Assembly: GCA_951394045.1 (NCBI GenBank) | Contig: OX595990.1 | Span: 2,410,549 to 2,474,548 of the forward strand | Direction: 5' to 3' | Length of the DNA stretch: 64,000 nt | Origin: Nitzschia sp. DOCU1 | Taxonomy: Eukaryota > Bacillariophyta > Bacillariophyceae > Bacillariales > Bacillariaceae | In this document: piece after piece, positions 35,017 to 45,679 of the stretch | Layout: each line of letters opens with the position of its first letter | Numbering within the stretch: the stretch's first letter is position 1 | Made by a program: the position numbers and the translations under genes | The notes under the pieces: generated by a model | What the model was told of the DNA's origin: nothing | The model's input: the letters and a program-made list of their open reading frames with translations, nothing else | The model's database searches: none

Positions 35017-36504
35017 TTAGTACTTTTTCCCTGCTCTCCTGCCGAAGAAGAATCCTTTCTTTTTTCCAGCCATTGGAGTGATGAATGCCTTGATTGTTTT
35101 CCTCTTAACATTAGAGTTGGCGATTTCTGGGCCCTCATTTTGTGTTAGTTCATAACTCAGCCATTTCCTATCTCGGGGGTCGTCTTCCTTAAGTCCCTTT
35201 CTTGAGATAGACACAATTTTCTCCATAGTATCACGTATTGAGCTCCTAACCAGGATTTCACCCTCAGAGGCCGAAGTTGAGTGCAGCTCACGGAGGATAG
35301 AGCCGCTATCGACCGAGCTGTTTTCACCGCTTGAACCAGACCTGCCGAATCCACCTTTCATCTCTGATCGATCATAAGAATCCACTGAGCGGAACTCTGT
35401 ACCTGCATCATCCCTGTCGTCAACTGTATCCATGGCTGAGTTCACCGTGTCAAATTCGTTGTCATGGGCAATTCTTCTTGGGACATCTCGCCTGGACCTG
35501 CCATTTGATTGACTCAGAGATCCAACTGGTCCACACGTGAGCATATTCAAGACGTTGTTGAAGGTTGTCATCAGCGGGTCAAAATCCTTCCAAGGATTAT
35601 GTCGGGATTCAGCCCAAACGGATGCATCGGGATCATACGTAGTTTCATCGTCAAAATCCTCCCCATCACCTGAGGGAGATACTGTTTCTACCATATTCTG
35701 TTCTGGGACACCATCTTGATGAACAGAAGCCACCGCATAGATAGGATCGTCAACGGGCATGGCGTTGCGTTCTGAGGCATGCGATTTCATGTTCTTGGGA
35801 GACGGTTGGCCTTGTTTGTTGACCGAATTATTTGCCTCAGATTGAGCCGTGGAAGTCTGGGAGGATCCTACTGTCAGTTTCATCCCTGGAGTATTCGTAT
35901 ACTTCGAAAGGGAGCTTACTCTGGTGCTAAGTGGCGGCCCCATTGGGGGAATGCCACATGCTTTGTTTGGTTGTTCGCCCATAACATACATGTGCGAGGC
36001 TGAAGTCCTTGAATGCACAGAGTGATGACCAAATGGTCCCTTCGGAGGCTTACTAGTCGAACTTGTCAAGACAGACGGTTCATCCTGAGTATGCATGGAC
36101 CGCGTGGTTATGTTTCCGGCATAAGGGTTTAGGCCCGTTCCCTGGTGCGATTCGCTCCAATCGGCGCTTTGTCCATTACGTATGCTATTCGCAGCTTGTG
36201 TCAATGCCATAGATGCAACAACTTCAGCTTGACGCTTCATCTTTCGGCGACGCAGGAATGTGGAACTTCGCCCAGAAATGGTATCATTGTCTGACCCCGT
36301 GGGGTTAAGAATGGATTCGGCCGCGGCTTTAGCAGTCTTCAAGGCTACTTCCTCAGACCCACCTGACATCAAAATCGACTTTGCTGCAATCATCGCAGTT
36401 TGCGTTGCTTGCGATAATAATTGGGCTTCCATGGCTCTCGAGTTATGGCTCACAGTGGAGCCGCCCCGCTGAAACGCACCATACTGGTAGGGTCCTTGAT
36501 TCAT
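35017..36504 (-). CDS. Conserved-looking protein of unknown function, Ser-rich, basic C-terminus
   Basis: 495 aa from the ATG at 36504 (the frame is open a further 17 codons upstream without an ATG). Near the N-terminus is an Ala-rich amphipathic helical region (LLSQATQTAMIAAKSILMSG, then ALKTAKAAAESIL) followed by an Arg/Lys cluster FLRRRKMKRQ and another helix (VVASMALTQAANSIRNG). The middle is polar and probably disordered, with many Ser, Asp, Asn and short acidic runs. The C-terminus holds a helix with Arg/Lys and ends MAGKKKGFFFGRRAGKKY. No signal peptide or membrane segment. I do not recognise a family; the N-terminal helix pair looks like the most conserved part. Possibly cytoplasmic or nuclear. 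Confidence 0.65.
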   Translation of the reverse strand: MNQGPYQYGAFQRGGSTVSHNSRAMEAQLLSQATQTAMIAAKSILMSGGSEEVALKTAKAAAESILNPTGSDNDTISGRSSTFLRRRKMKRQAEVVASMALTQAANSIRNGQSADWSESHQGTGLNPYAGNITTRSMHTQDEPSVLTSSTSKPPKGPFGHHSVHSRTSASHMYVMGEQPNKACGIPPMGPPLSTRVSSLSKYTNTPGMKLTVGSSQTSTAQSEANNSVNKQGQPSPKNMKSHASERNAMPVDDPIYAVASVHQDGVPEQNMVETVSPSGDGEDFDDETTYDPDASVWAESRHNPWKDFDPLMTTFNNVLNMLTCGPVGSLSQSNGRSRRDVPRRIAHDNEFDTVNSAMDTVDDRDDAGTEFRSVDSYDRSEMKGGFGRSGSSGENSSVDSGSILRELHSTSASEGEILVRSSIRDTMEKIVSISRKGLKEDDPRDRKWLSYELTQNEGPEIANSNVKRKTIKAFITPMAGKKKGFFFGRRAGKKY

Positions 36505-37519
36505 CCTCGTCGCTACTTTCTGTCGAAGAACGCGTCTCTTGGTGACTTTTACCAAAACGCTCCCTGCTACTCAGAAAGTGGTATCGACTGACTACTATTG
36601 CTGCTCCTTTGTTACGAATTCCACTTCGATGTAGTGTTGTTGGTGATTTCGTTGTCTTTGGAAGAGCGAGGAGAGAGATGATGTGTGCATCAGCGAGAAA
36701 ATATGGCGATACGATCGCGGAAAAATACATGTATACACAACTGAATAATCTAACATTGAAAACCATTATTTCTTAGAATGATTCGAGTCGTATCTGTGTC
36801 GTACATGACACGTCACTATGAGGCGAAAGTGGGTTGAGTGCGCTTTACGTGATGGTACCAGGTACATAGGAACTACGATAGTTGGGCGCGCTCGCGCATG
36901 CCTTTGATATCGACACCGCTACTCCGCGGACTAGATATCGTAATATGATGCTACTAGATTTGAACATAGTCCTTGTTAATGGGCACGATAGCAGTCCGAT
37001 TGGACCACCATCACTACTATTATACCAGTACTATAGGGGGACCATGCTGCTGTCGGCGAAGAATAATGAGGAGACCAACAAGCAACTGGAGATTTTTGTT
37101 TTCAACGACCACGAAGAGGCCGTTGTTGCTTTCAATTGATTACATCAGTGCTGGTACAGAAGACTTTGTTAACTGCAAGTCTGTCATCAAATATTGAAGG
37201 TTCTGCTTTGCTTTTTCTCCCAGCAAGTATTATGGATATTATACTAGAGGGCATTAGAACATGCTACCTGTTGACGCTAAAGAAAGCTTCCTTGAGATGT
37301 ACAAACTCGAAAAGCTGCAGTCTCGCCCCCAAAAGAACGGGGAGCGATGTTGAAATGCCTTCTTTATCTATTGTGGAGTCCCAAGTGGCCACGGCCTGAT
37401 GACCATCTGCCTTCGTCTCCTAAAAATTCTCATTCAATTGACCTAGTAAACGGGGGAAGACGATACTAGCGTGTGGTCTACTGCATTACAGTGGAAAGAG
37501 CTCCATGACCAAAACCATC
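36505..37519. other. Intergenic region, no supported gene
   Basis: About 1.0 kb. Plus-strand frames at 36882-37139 and 37136-37399 (85-87 residues) have no recognisable domain, and they use compositions unlike neighbouring genes. It probably holds the 5' region of the minus-strand gene ending at 35017 and the 3' region of the next one. Confidence 0.45.
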
Positions 37520-38098
37520 TTAGTGATGACCCATGATCATGCCATTTGATGCCATGGCCGACAAGCCTTTAATGAAAGCTTCCGCAGTTAAGATTTTCTT
37601 CACCTTTTTTCGGAAGGTTTTCAAAGCCGACTCAGACTTCGCGCCAAGTTTCCCTTGCTTGTTCGTGCGCTCTCTGTTCTTCTTGATCTTCTGGACTTCC
37701 TTCTCGGCGTCCCTAAGTTCTTCTTCGGGTATTCCGAAGGTGTTATGCAGAATATTCTTTCTGGTGATGCTGCTCATCCGAAGATTTCCCTTGGGCACCC
37801 GGTTTGATTCGTAGTTTTCAATCGGAATGCTTTCCCGTTCCACAAAGGCCCAACCAATAGAGAGTGGAACGCCAATCCGCGTATCGGGGTGGTCGCCAAC
37901 TATACGTTCGTATTCTCGGATATGGATTGCACCAAAGCTGATGCGTCGATCTGAGTCAAAGGTTGACTCCGACGCCTCAGTTGCCAGCGTCAAATCAGCC
38001 GACATTTCAGATAGCTGGGACTCTGACTTCACTGGTGGGAGGCTCTTCATTGTAAAGCTATTGTCTAAACAAAGTTGCTCTGGTTGTTGATCGATCAT
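37520..38098 (-). CDS. Diatom-type protein with REYERIVGDHPD motif, function unknown
   Basis: 192 aa from the ATG at 38098; an inner ATG at 38050 and an upstream in-frame ATG-free extension to about 38350 are also possible. The key segment is RRISFGAIHIREYERIVGDH followed by PDTRIGVPLSIGW. I know this kind of motif from many diatom proteins of unknown function, where it recurs with variable flanks. After it come Arg/Lys-rich helices (IPEEELRDAEKEVQKIKKNR) and a basic C-terminal tail. No signal peptide or membrane segment. A second open frame at 38058-38450 overlaps the start in another register and contains Pro/Ser/Thr-rich text, so a 5' exon or a frameshift may be involved. The start is therefore uncertain. 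Confidence 0.65.
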   Translation of the reverse strand: MIDQQPEQLCLDNSFTMKSLPPVKSESQLSEMSADLTLATEASESTFDSDRRISFGAIHIREYERIVGDHPDTRIGVPLSIGWAFVERESIPIENYESNRVPKGNLRMSSITRKNILHNTFGIPEEELRDAEKEVQKIKKNRERTNKQGKLGAKSESALKTFRKKVKKILTAEAFIKGLSAMASNGMIMGHH

Positions 38099-39134
38099 GT
38101 TGTAATAATGGTTGTTGTTTAGGTGGAGATGTTTTGTTCGTAGTTGATGTTTCGACTGTTTCCGGATTATGCTGATGTGGTGTTGGAAAGTCTTGGAGAA
38201 AACTTTTTGTGAATGAATCATGCGGCACCACTGATGATCCGACCGATGAGGTGGTCCACGAACCATCTGGCAGTTCGAACTTGTTCCTAATACATTTTCC
38301 CGTGCCCAACTGACATGGCGCTTCGTCCAGGCCATTTGTATCATCACCACAAATGTGCGAAGAAGGCGGAAGAGTCATGCCTTTAGTAGAGTCCATCCGG
38401 AATTTTCCAAAGGCGACGCACGCGCAGGAAACCCAGGAGCAATAAGCCACATTTAAATCTTGATATTATTTTAATCGCGAATTTCAAAGTGAGGCATATA
38501 TGAATGAAAGCTCCGTCATTTCCAATTATAGTGCCCTAGTTGCCTTAAAGAAGGACCTACCGGATTCCCCAACATCACTTACAATTATTCATGCCACTCT
38601 TCTCCCGTTATTCCGCGTTGAAGGGGATTTTATATTACGTGTATTGGTAGGATGAAGGTTATTATTGTGATAACGGGTGAAATCGCCATTCAAACGATGG
38701 TAAAACGAGAGGATTGCAGATGCGCCAATGCAAAAAAACAGGATTCGCCATGGCGGATGAATGGTTAAACGCACGACTGGGTTAAATGTTCAGCATGGCG
38801 CTTGTTGATCCATTGATTCGAGACCTTTCGCATAGTCGTCGGTCGTGCGTAAGATCCGTCCAATCAAAACTTATGAGTGCGTCACTCAACATCAGTTTCG
38901 CCGGAAACACGCACCTGCGACTTTTGGATACGCGCTACGTCTAGCTAGGGCAAAAATCGACAATGATGTTTGGGGCAAGGCTACCGCAATGTATATAGGC
39001 AGCGCTCGGGTTGCGAATGTAACCGCTGAATTGGACTGCTCTTTTATTCTCCAGTTTTTGAAAGTGGGTTTGGCTTCCTCCATTTTTTCTTCGTGGTGGT
39101 GGTAAAGATCTCTGCAGAACCAGACCTTAACCCA
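38099..39134. other. Divergent intergenic region
   Basis: About 1.0 kb between the REYERIVGDHPD-type gene (-) and the LYR gene (+). The part nearest 38099-38450 may contain an unrecognised 5' exon of the minus-strand gene (open in an alternative frame). No other gene is supported. Confidence 0.4.
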
Positions 39135-39626
39135 ATGTCGAGAAGAATCCTGATTTTAACGCGGCCAGCGTTGCCGCTGCGGCTTCAAGAGAATCAAAGC
39201 GCTTCTAGGATATGCTTTTTCACAAGCGACTCAAAATCCTCTGTAAAAGTGGAGCAAACACAGCCAAGAAGACGCCGGCGGGCTACCATGCGCTTGGCCG
39301 ATTCCAAAGATATCCCTTCCTACAAGGAATTTGTTCATCGGTTTACTGTGCTTTCTCTGTATCGAAACTATCTCAAGGAGATTCGCACCATGCCTCATAA
39401 TCAAGACGAATTAAAGGAACAAGTACAAAGAGAGTTCAAAGCGAACAAAATGGTCACAGATCCTTTCAACGTCCAACGTGCTCTGGCGGACGGTAAACGG
39501 CGATTTAAAGAGCTACAGGAATTCACTGGGAGCAACAACAAGTACGAAGGCGATTCTTGGCTGAATACCAAAGACGATGAGGATCCACGGGGTCGAGTCG
39601 GAACTGGCTGGCCCTGGGAGCGTTAG
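39135..39626 (+). CDS. LYR-motif (Complex1_LYR-like) mitochondrial protein
   Basis: Single exon, 163 aa, ATG at 39135. The first 45 residues (MSRRILILTRPALPLRL ...) are rich in Arg, Leu and Ser, and look like a mitochondrial presequence. The core has the LYR tripeptide in VLSLYRNYLKEIRTMPHNQ, followed by KEQVQREFKANKMVTDPFNV and ALADGKRRFKELQEFTG, which fits LYRM1/LYRM2-type proteins (LYR ... F-x-x-N ... G-x-x-x-L-x-x-LQ). LYR proteins partner with acyl carrier protein and serve Fe-S cluster delivery or respiratory complex assembly. The C-terminal tail (DDEDPRGRVGTGWPWER) is unusual for the family. Which complex it serves is not clear from sequence. Convergent with UXS, 217 bp apart. Confidence 0.82.
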   Translation: MSRRILILTRPALPLRLQENQSASRICFFTSDSKSSVKVEQTQPRRRRRATMRLADSKDIPSYKEFVHRFTVLSLYRNYLKEIRTMPHNQDELKEQVQREFKANKMVTDPFNVQRALADGKRRFKELQEFTGSNNKYEGDSWLNTKDDEDPRGRVGTGWPWER

Positions 39627-39843
39627 AATGGGTCCATCTTCCTCGTTCAACACTAGAGCTGGAATTTTACTAACTTGAACTCGCCGGAAACACTGACGAC
39701 CCCTGTCATTCTTCAATGATTTAATAAGCACGGCAAAGCTAAAGGTTGTAACATGCTCTTTGAATGAAGCGAGGAATTTAAAATACACTTGTCAATTTGA
39801 TAGAATTTGCAAAGGCGACCAAAGTAGCGACCACTCTCGGTCT

Positions 39844-41274
39844 CTAGTTTTGCGGTTTCGAGGCTCCGGGCCCCGTTGGAATGATTTCACCCGCGGCATC
39901 CAGCACTCCCTGAAAGTACGCAATCGTTTTTGTAAGTCCATCTGCAACTTTGACTCTGGGTTCCCAATTGAGCTTGGCTTTTGCCAGCGAGATGTCTGGT
40001 TTTCTCCTCGATGGATCATCCTGTGTCTTTTCCAACAGTCTGATTTCCGATTCTGATTTGGTTAAATCTTTGATGTACTCCGCAAACTGTTTGACAGAGT
40101 ATTCGGAAGGGTTCCCCAGATTGACGGGACCGTCGTAGTCACCATTCATCAGAGAATGCAAGCCATCCACCAGATCGCTCACGTACTGGAATGACCGTGT
40201 TTGTTCTCCTTGGCCATAGATAGTCATTGGCTTGTTTTGAAGGGCTTGGATGATAAAGTTGGACACCACACGACCATCGTTGGGGTGCATGCGTGGGCCA
40301 TATGTATTGAAGATCCGAGCCACACGAATCTCGACATTGTTCTGATTCTTATACGAATACATCATGGTTTCTGCCACACGCTTTCCTTCATCGTAGCAAG
40401 ATCGTGGACCGACCGTATTGACATTTCCCCAATAATCTTCGCGCTGTGGATGCTCCTTCGGATCTCCGTAAATTTCGCTGGTTGACGTGAGCAAGATTTT
40501 GGCGCGTACACGCTTTGCCAACCCTAGCATATTGAGGGTTCCCATGGTGCTGGTTTTAATTGTTTTCACTGGATTGAACTGATAGTGCGGCGGGGATGCG
40601 GGGCATGCCAAGTGGTAAATTTCGTCTACTTCCAATTGAATCGGTTCTGTTACATCGTGGACCACCAAGCTGTGCATTTTGAAACAGAGTGAGCCTCATT
40701 TTCCTCCAAAAGATTCCGACGCTTTGACATCCACTTACTTGAAATTCGGATGATGTAACCAGTGTGCAACATTCTTCTTTTGGCCCGTAAAGAAATTATC
40801 GAGAACAGTTACTTCATGACCTTCCATCATCAACTTGTCAACTAAATGACTTCCGACAAACCCGGCTCCTCCCGTCACTAGAATCTTCTTGCGCCGATGA
40901 TCGCTCAAAACGGCCGTGTGCATCACCTCAGGTGATATCACTGTAGGAAGCGATTGCGTGGACAGCACCTTCTGATCTTCCACCAGTCGCGCTTGAATGT
41001 CAGAAGCGCCTAAAAATCTCAACGAGGACGATGTGTCGTACACGGGTCTGCCACCACTCTGGTACAAGTATGCAGTTCTCTCCAAGATGACAGCGGGAAT
41101 TGCCACGAATCCAAGCAAAAGAGCCGCACCCACAATTATCACCAGCTTATTGTTCCCCAAGAGACTGTTGCCCGCCTTGTGGCTCTTGGCTCCCTTGGGG
41201 CTGTCTGCGGACAATGGCGCCATTTCTGCGATGTCTTCAGGCGCTGTTCGCGCCACTTTTCGATTCGTCAACAT
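39844..41274 (-). CDS. UXS1: UDP-glucuronate decarboxylase (UDP-xylose synthase), Golgi-type
   Basis: Exons 41274-40739 and 40669-39844 (69 bp intron, phase 2) give 453 aa. The acceptor was placed so that HPNFN runs into [20 protein letters not shown], matching the family. A basic N-terminus, then one membrane segment ([20 protein letters not shown], residues 38-57), indicates a type II Golgi protein. The Rossmann motif is [13 protein letters not shown]; the active site has STSEIYGDP and the Tyr-X3-Lys pair in [11 protein letters not shown]; sugar-binding blocks are [12 protein letters not shown] and [14 protein letters not shown]. It converts UDP-glucuronate to UDP-xylose, with NAD+ recycled internally. 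UDP-xylose feeds glycan synthesis in the lumen, which fits the glycosyltransferases further right. Confidence 0.95.
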
Positions 41275-41738
41275 TTTGGCGTCTATGCAGTCTTTCAATC
41301 AAGGATATGAAAGGTTGAGTGCTTGAACGTGGGTGCAAGATACTGTGTGTATTCCGAAAACTTGGGATGGATTTGAGTTGGCGAAAGTTAACTTCAGGGT
41401 CATCCATAGCTGTCGGGTCATTGACGCAAGTCTAGTCACTGTCCCATGTCGTCGTCTCATCTCGTCCCGTAGACGGTCGGTGGGCAGCATTCATCCGACG
41501 ACCACCAGACGGGCACAACCGGCATGATTTTCCGCAAGGGGGAAGAATGTCTCTCGTGGAAAAACCTCTCTGTCACGGTATGTACCAGGTACGCACTGTG
41601 TCATTTTTCAACCCCTGAAACTTCGATTGAAACTACCGTAATTTTTGGTTACCTGATATTCGTATCGTGTATGCATGTATCATACCCGCAAAATGTGGAG
41701 AAGGCAACGAAGAATTTCGGAATTCTTACACACATTAG
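41275..41738. other. UXS promoter side and left flank of transposon
   Basis: 464 bp from the UXS start codon to the left inverted repeat of the Harbinger-type element. No gene is seen. The element inserted upstream of UXS. Confidence 0.55.
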
Positions 41739-41776
41739 GGAGTCCCAGCAATGATATTTCCGTTTCAATTTGCCGT
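41739..41776 (+). repeat. Left terminal inverted repeat
   Basis: Begins GGAGTCCCAGC and ends TTTGCCGT; pairs with 45680-45718 in inverted orientation. Confidence 0.85.
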
Positions 41777-41830
41777 CCCCCGCCACCGTTTTTCCGCCTC
41801 TTCGATGACGAGAATTTGACGAGTCATGGC

Positions 41831-41860
41831 GGAGTCCCAGATTCATATTCCAAATTTCCG
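41831..41860 (+). repeat. Subterminal degenerate copy of the TIR start
   Basis: GGAGTCCCAG recurs 92 bp inside the left end and is followed by ATATTCCAAATTTCCG, a loose direct copy of the terminal repeat. Subterminal repeats of this kind can be transposase-binding sites. Confidence 0.55.
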
Positions 41861-42095
41861 CCAACGTTCTCTCTCTCTCGGACATTGCCAACGACATGAG
41901 TATTCTGTTCGTCGATTGAAGTTCGAACCAGTCGACTTGATGTTCAAACCAGTCGAATGAAATGAAACTTGATGCCGACGCGCAAGTAGTAAGTCGAGTA
42001 GAGGGAGCGCGCGAAAAATGCCGACAACAGCTTCTCACGACCATTTCTCACAACACTTTCTCAACAGTAATACAAGCTACTCTACACTATACACT

Positions 42096-43705
42096 ATGGA
42101 GGATAATAATAACAACAACGAACACGATCCTGCTAGTGACGACGACGCTGGCAGTAACATCGTTGGGGCGGACGAGGACGACGACGAGGACGACGACGCG
42201 GACGACCGCAGGCCTCCCACAGCTGGTGGGTGGCGGAAGAAGCGTAGGCTGACAAACTTTTTGTATCGATATGATGCTCTGCTATCAATACTTTGTATGA
42301 TCATATCTACAACCTGGTGATTGTTGTTGTCCTGCTGTTCATCTGGCACCACAATGTATGCGGTCAATTAATGGCCGCTTCGATCGCGGTCGCACCGAAT
42401 CAAGAACAGATCCAACTTCTACGAAAAGGAAAAGACGAGGTGCAAACATGCATTGTTGGGTCTATTGTTGTTTTATGTCTCGTTTATGCTGAGACTCACC
42501 GTAGGGAATTCTACGAACCAGGATCCCGACGACGACCCACTGAGATATTTGGACCCATTACGGTACGGGCGATTGACTCTTTGACAGAAGAGCAAGCAGA
42601 CGATTGGACCCCTTTTCGCAAGGACGATCTTAAGGAGTTGGTTGTCCATTGGCGAGTACCAGCGACATTTGTGTGGCCAGACAACAGAAGTAAGTTTTTT
42701 GGAGAAGAGGCAATGCTACACTTCCTAACTTATGTGAAGAAGGGTCAAGCAATCGTCGAGGTCAGTAAGAGATTTGGTGGCGACTCGCGTCGTTTTTCTT
42801 ATACAGTGAAGATGTTTTCTGCGCATCTTTACACTGTGTTCTACAACAAAATTAGCGGAGACTCGATGCGGTTTTGGGTACCTTGGATCGATCGTTTTCG
42901 TATGGCGATTTGGCGGAAGCTTGTTTCTGGTTCCGTGGTCCGAAACGTTGTGGTCGATAATGTGGTGCAGGCAGTACGGTATTTTGTCGAGATCGAACCC
43001 GAGAATTTTCGCATCTTCGGTCTAATTGACGATTTCGCCATACGCACATGCCGACCAGGGAATGTTGGGGGGGTTGACATTCAAGAAGCATTCTATAGTC
43101 ACTACTTTCGCGCTCACGGTTTGAAGGCCCAAGTTGTATTTCTTCCAAATGGAATGGTTGGGAGTATTTTTGTTACGAGTCTACATCACAATGATAACGG
43201 GGTATTAAATATGTCGGGACTCGACAATTACCTGAGCGATCTCTTGCGTGGACATGGTGTCGGCCCAGAGGGGGGGCCATTGCTTTATCCCGCAGTCTAC
43301 GGGGACGCTATATTTCAACGACTAGATACCGTCGAACCAAGAATCCAGAATCCAACCCATGATGAGTATATCATGAATCTGCGAATGGGAAGTCAACGTG
43401 AAGGAATCGAGCATCTTTTCGGACATCATCACAACATCTTCGGCATCTTCAAGAATACCGATTTGTTGAAACTCAACCAGGATGGTGCGCACGTCGTCAA
43501 ACTTGTCTTCTCTTCTTTCTTTGTATGGAACTGTTACCAGTGCCTCTATGGAACATTCCATGAATATCCGCCGGACCAGTATCCTGAATATGCTGCAGTG
43601 CGTCCACCTACCCTGGCACAGTACCTTCCTGTGGACGAAGTGCTTCAACCTGGCCCCGACCTTTTTGATGGACTCGATGCATTGATCGACTTACAACATA
43701 TCTAA
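42096..43705 (+). CDS. PIF/Harbinger-type DDE transposase (frame join unresolved)
   Basis: The N-terminal part starts at the ATG at 42096 and encodes Asn- and Asp-rich acidic sequence, then WRKKRRLTNFLYRYDALLSI, stopping at 42320. The DDE domain lies in another frame that is open from about 42293 to 43705 (470 aa). An unmarked intron or a frameshift must join them. The catalytic triad is visible: Asp in FGLIDDFAIRTCRPG (about 43024), Asp in YPAVYGDAIF (about 43301) and Glu in GSQREGIEHLFGHHHNIFG (about 43411), matching the family's IDGTH, DSGY and VE..FG..K blocks. The product would cut and rejoin the element's ends. The segment QLMAASIAVAPNQ before the domain is preceded by a hydrophobic stretch, odd for a nuclear enzyme and perhaps intronic. 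Confidence 0.75.
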
Positions 43706-43844
43706 TTCTAGATAAGTCTATTGGTATTATAAAGAATCGAATCAAACTAATTCAAGCTAATAATAGTATTACTATCAGGAGTATACAGAGAATCTTCCAG
43801 AGAAAAGAAAACCCATCACGTGAATTGTTGCATAGTCAAATGCA

Positions 43845-43963
43845 AGCTCACAGAGTCCTTCTAGTAGAAAGAAGAAGACTTCCTCGCACGACTTGCCTTA
43901 CCAAATAAGCATTAGCATACGAGCTCATAGAGTCCTTCGTGGAAAGAAGAACTCCTCGCATGC
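43845..43963 (+). repeat. Imperfect direct repeat between the two transposon genes
   Basis: Two copies of an AGCTCAyAGAGTCCTT...GAAAGAAGAA...CTCGCA unit start at 43845 and 43922. They sit between the transposase stop and the end of the convergent gene, in the 3' regions of both. Confidence 0.65.
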
Positions 43964-43993
43964 ACCGAAGCGGAGCGTGTCGCAATCTACAAT

Positions 43994-45342
43994 CTACGAA
44001 GAGTCACCTCGCAACTGGGTAGCAAAGTGGTTTGCACTTGCCATCTCGCTGCGTAGAGTGGCAAGATATTCTGCAGCGATCTCGTAGTCGATCGAGCCTT
44101 CTTCCAGGGTCTTCATCTGGTCACGCACAGCAGTCATCTCCTTAAAGATGACGGTACTGCTGCGGACCTGAGAACCAGTCATGGTACTCTGGAGTACCTT
44201 GACTAGCCCTGAAATAGTGTCCGCTACACTATCACTCCGGCCTGCACTCGAGGTCTCGTTCGTCTTGGTCCGCTTGTTGGTGGGAGCAGCAGAGGCTTTC
44301 TTCTTGCGCTTTTTCTTGTCAGCCGCTGACGGCGCCGGTAGAGTCGAGTCGTCCTCTTCCTCTTCGGCTTCTTCCTCGGAAGCAGTCACTATAGAAAGTA
44401 GCAAATAACACATTAGAACACACAGAACGACCATGAATAGAGCAAATACGCACTCACCACCTTGAACAGCTAGTCCGACTCCAAGAGCATTGCCACGTAC
44501 AGGAACGTTGGACTTGCTCTTGGAGCGATCCAACTCGGTACGAACTCGAACAAGACTAGGTTGTCCGAGTGGCGGCTGATGTCCAATCTTGGTTTGTTGA
44601 ACTTGTCGCTTCTTTTCAGCAGGATTACCAGCCTCGGAAGCTTGATTCTCCGACCATCGCATGAATCTATCGAGCTTGGCAACCCACGCCGGCCACTGGC
44701 TTTCTTCAACAGCCCCTGACTTGTCACTAGAGTGCCCACCTTGTTGCCTGTAGGTTTTGTGGTAGTGTTCGAGGAGGCGATGAATCTTTCCTTGCATCGC
44801 CTTGGATTTGATTGGCTTGTAGTCGGTGCCAAAAAGGCGACCAACTCCGAACTCTAGCTCCAAAGTATCAGCAAATTTCGATTTCATGTTGTGCACGAGC
44901 GACTTCTCCCATCCATCATCTGCGCACGGGAAAGGATGGTAAGCGCAAGAGCATCTCCTTCTGGTGTGCCGAAAAGATCACCAGGAAACTTCTTTTGTTT
45001 CTTGGTGGTGGCAATTGTCGTGTTCGTCATTTTTGCCGTCGTCATTGGCCCGGTCGCCGAGGGGATAGAAGGAACACGAAGGTTGTTCCCGTTGCTTTCT
45101 TCGTTGCCAGTAGTATCGTCTTCCCATTCGTTTGTAGGCTTTTGAGACGGTAGTGCATCAATCGAGAGTGCATCATCCTCGTCGCTGCTGTTCAAGTCCT
45201 CCATGTCGTGATGCAAAATAGCGGCAGGCGGAAACGAAGCGGCTGTTCTGTTGCTTCCGGTGACCTGCTGACTACTACCTCCACTGTAGAAGGCGAGAGG
45301 AGTGTAATAGTTGTGGTAGTTGTTGTTTTTATTCGACGTCAT
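43994..45342 (-). CDS. Second gene of the Harbinger-type element, DNA-binding role suspected
   Basis: It starts at the ATG at 45342 (MTSNKNNNYHNYYTPLAF) and runs about 137 codons with acidic and Thr-rich sequence. The frame changes near 44930. The continuation reads DGWEKSLVHNMKSKFADTLE, then FGVGRLFGTDYKPIKSKAM, LLEHYHKTYRQQGGHSSDKS and WPAWVAKLDRFMRWSEN. A 69 bp GTGAGT...ATAG intron (44389-44457) then joins to an acidic stretch, the basic DKKKRKKKASAAPTNKRTK cluster (a nuclear localisation signal candidate) and a C-terminal helix. Harbinger elements carry a second gene, usually Myb/trihelix-like, that helps the transposase reach the nucleus and ends. I do not see a clean Myb motif here. The break near 44930 may be a frameshift or an intron. 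Confidence 0.6.
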
Positions 45343-45636
45343 GATGTTGATGGCTGCGTGGATGCCATGGAAATGGCATCATTCTTACTACTTGTCTCTT
45401 GCCGAATTGCCGAAAATCGGCGATGGATGCAGGTCCGCGCCAGAATTGGAGCCTCGCCAACTCGTTTTGATGACGCTGGCGAATGTCCGACTATGACGTA
45501 GCTAGGCATATGTTTTAGTGTTCCTACTAGGAATTTATCTCGTAGAGTCTACACAAACATGACGACAAAACAAAAAGCTGTCAAGTGGCGGCAAATTGAA
45601 GTTTAGGCGGTATTTCATTTTGACGTCTACGGCTTT

Positions 45637-45660
45637 TTCCGGCCGTTTCCGGCCGTTTCG
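45637..45660. repeat. Short subterminal tandem repeat (CCGGCCGTTT)
   Basis: Two tandem copies of TTTCCGGCCG-type sequence lie about 20 bp inside the right inverted repeat. They may be binding sites near the transposon end, though they are short. Confidence 0.5.
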
Positions 45661-45679
45661 CGCGTGCCGGCCTGTCGAC

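Noticed and set aside
36882..37399. Two small plus-strand frames
   Set aside because: No domain or targeting signal and unusual composition; not supported as genes.
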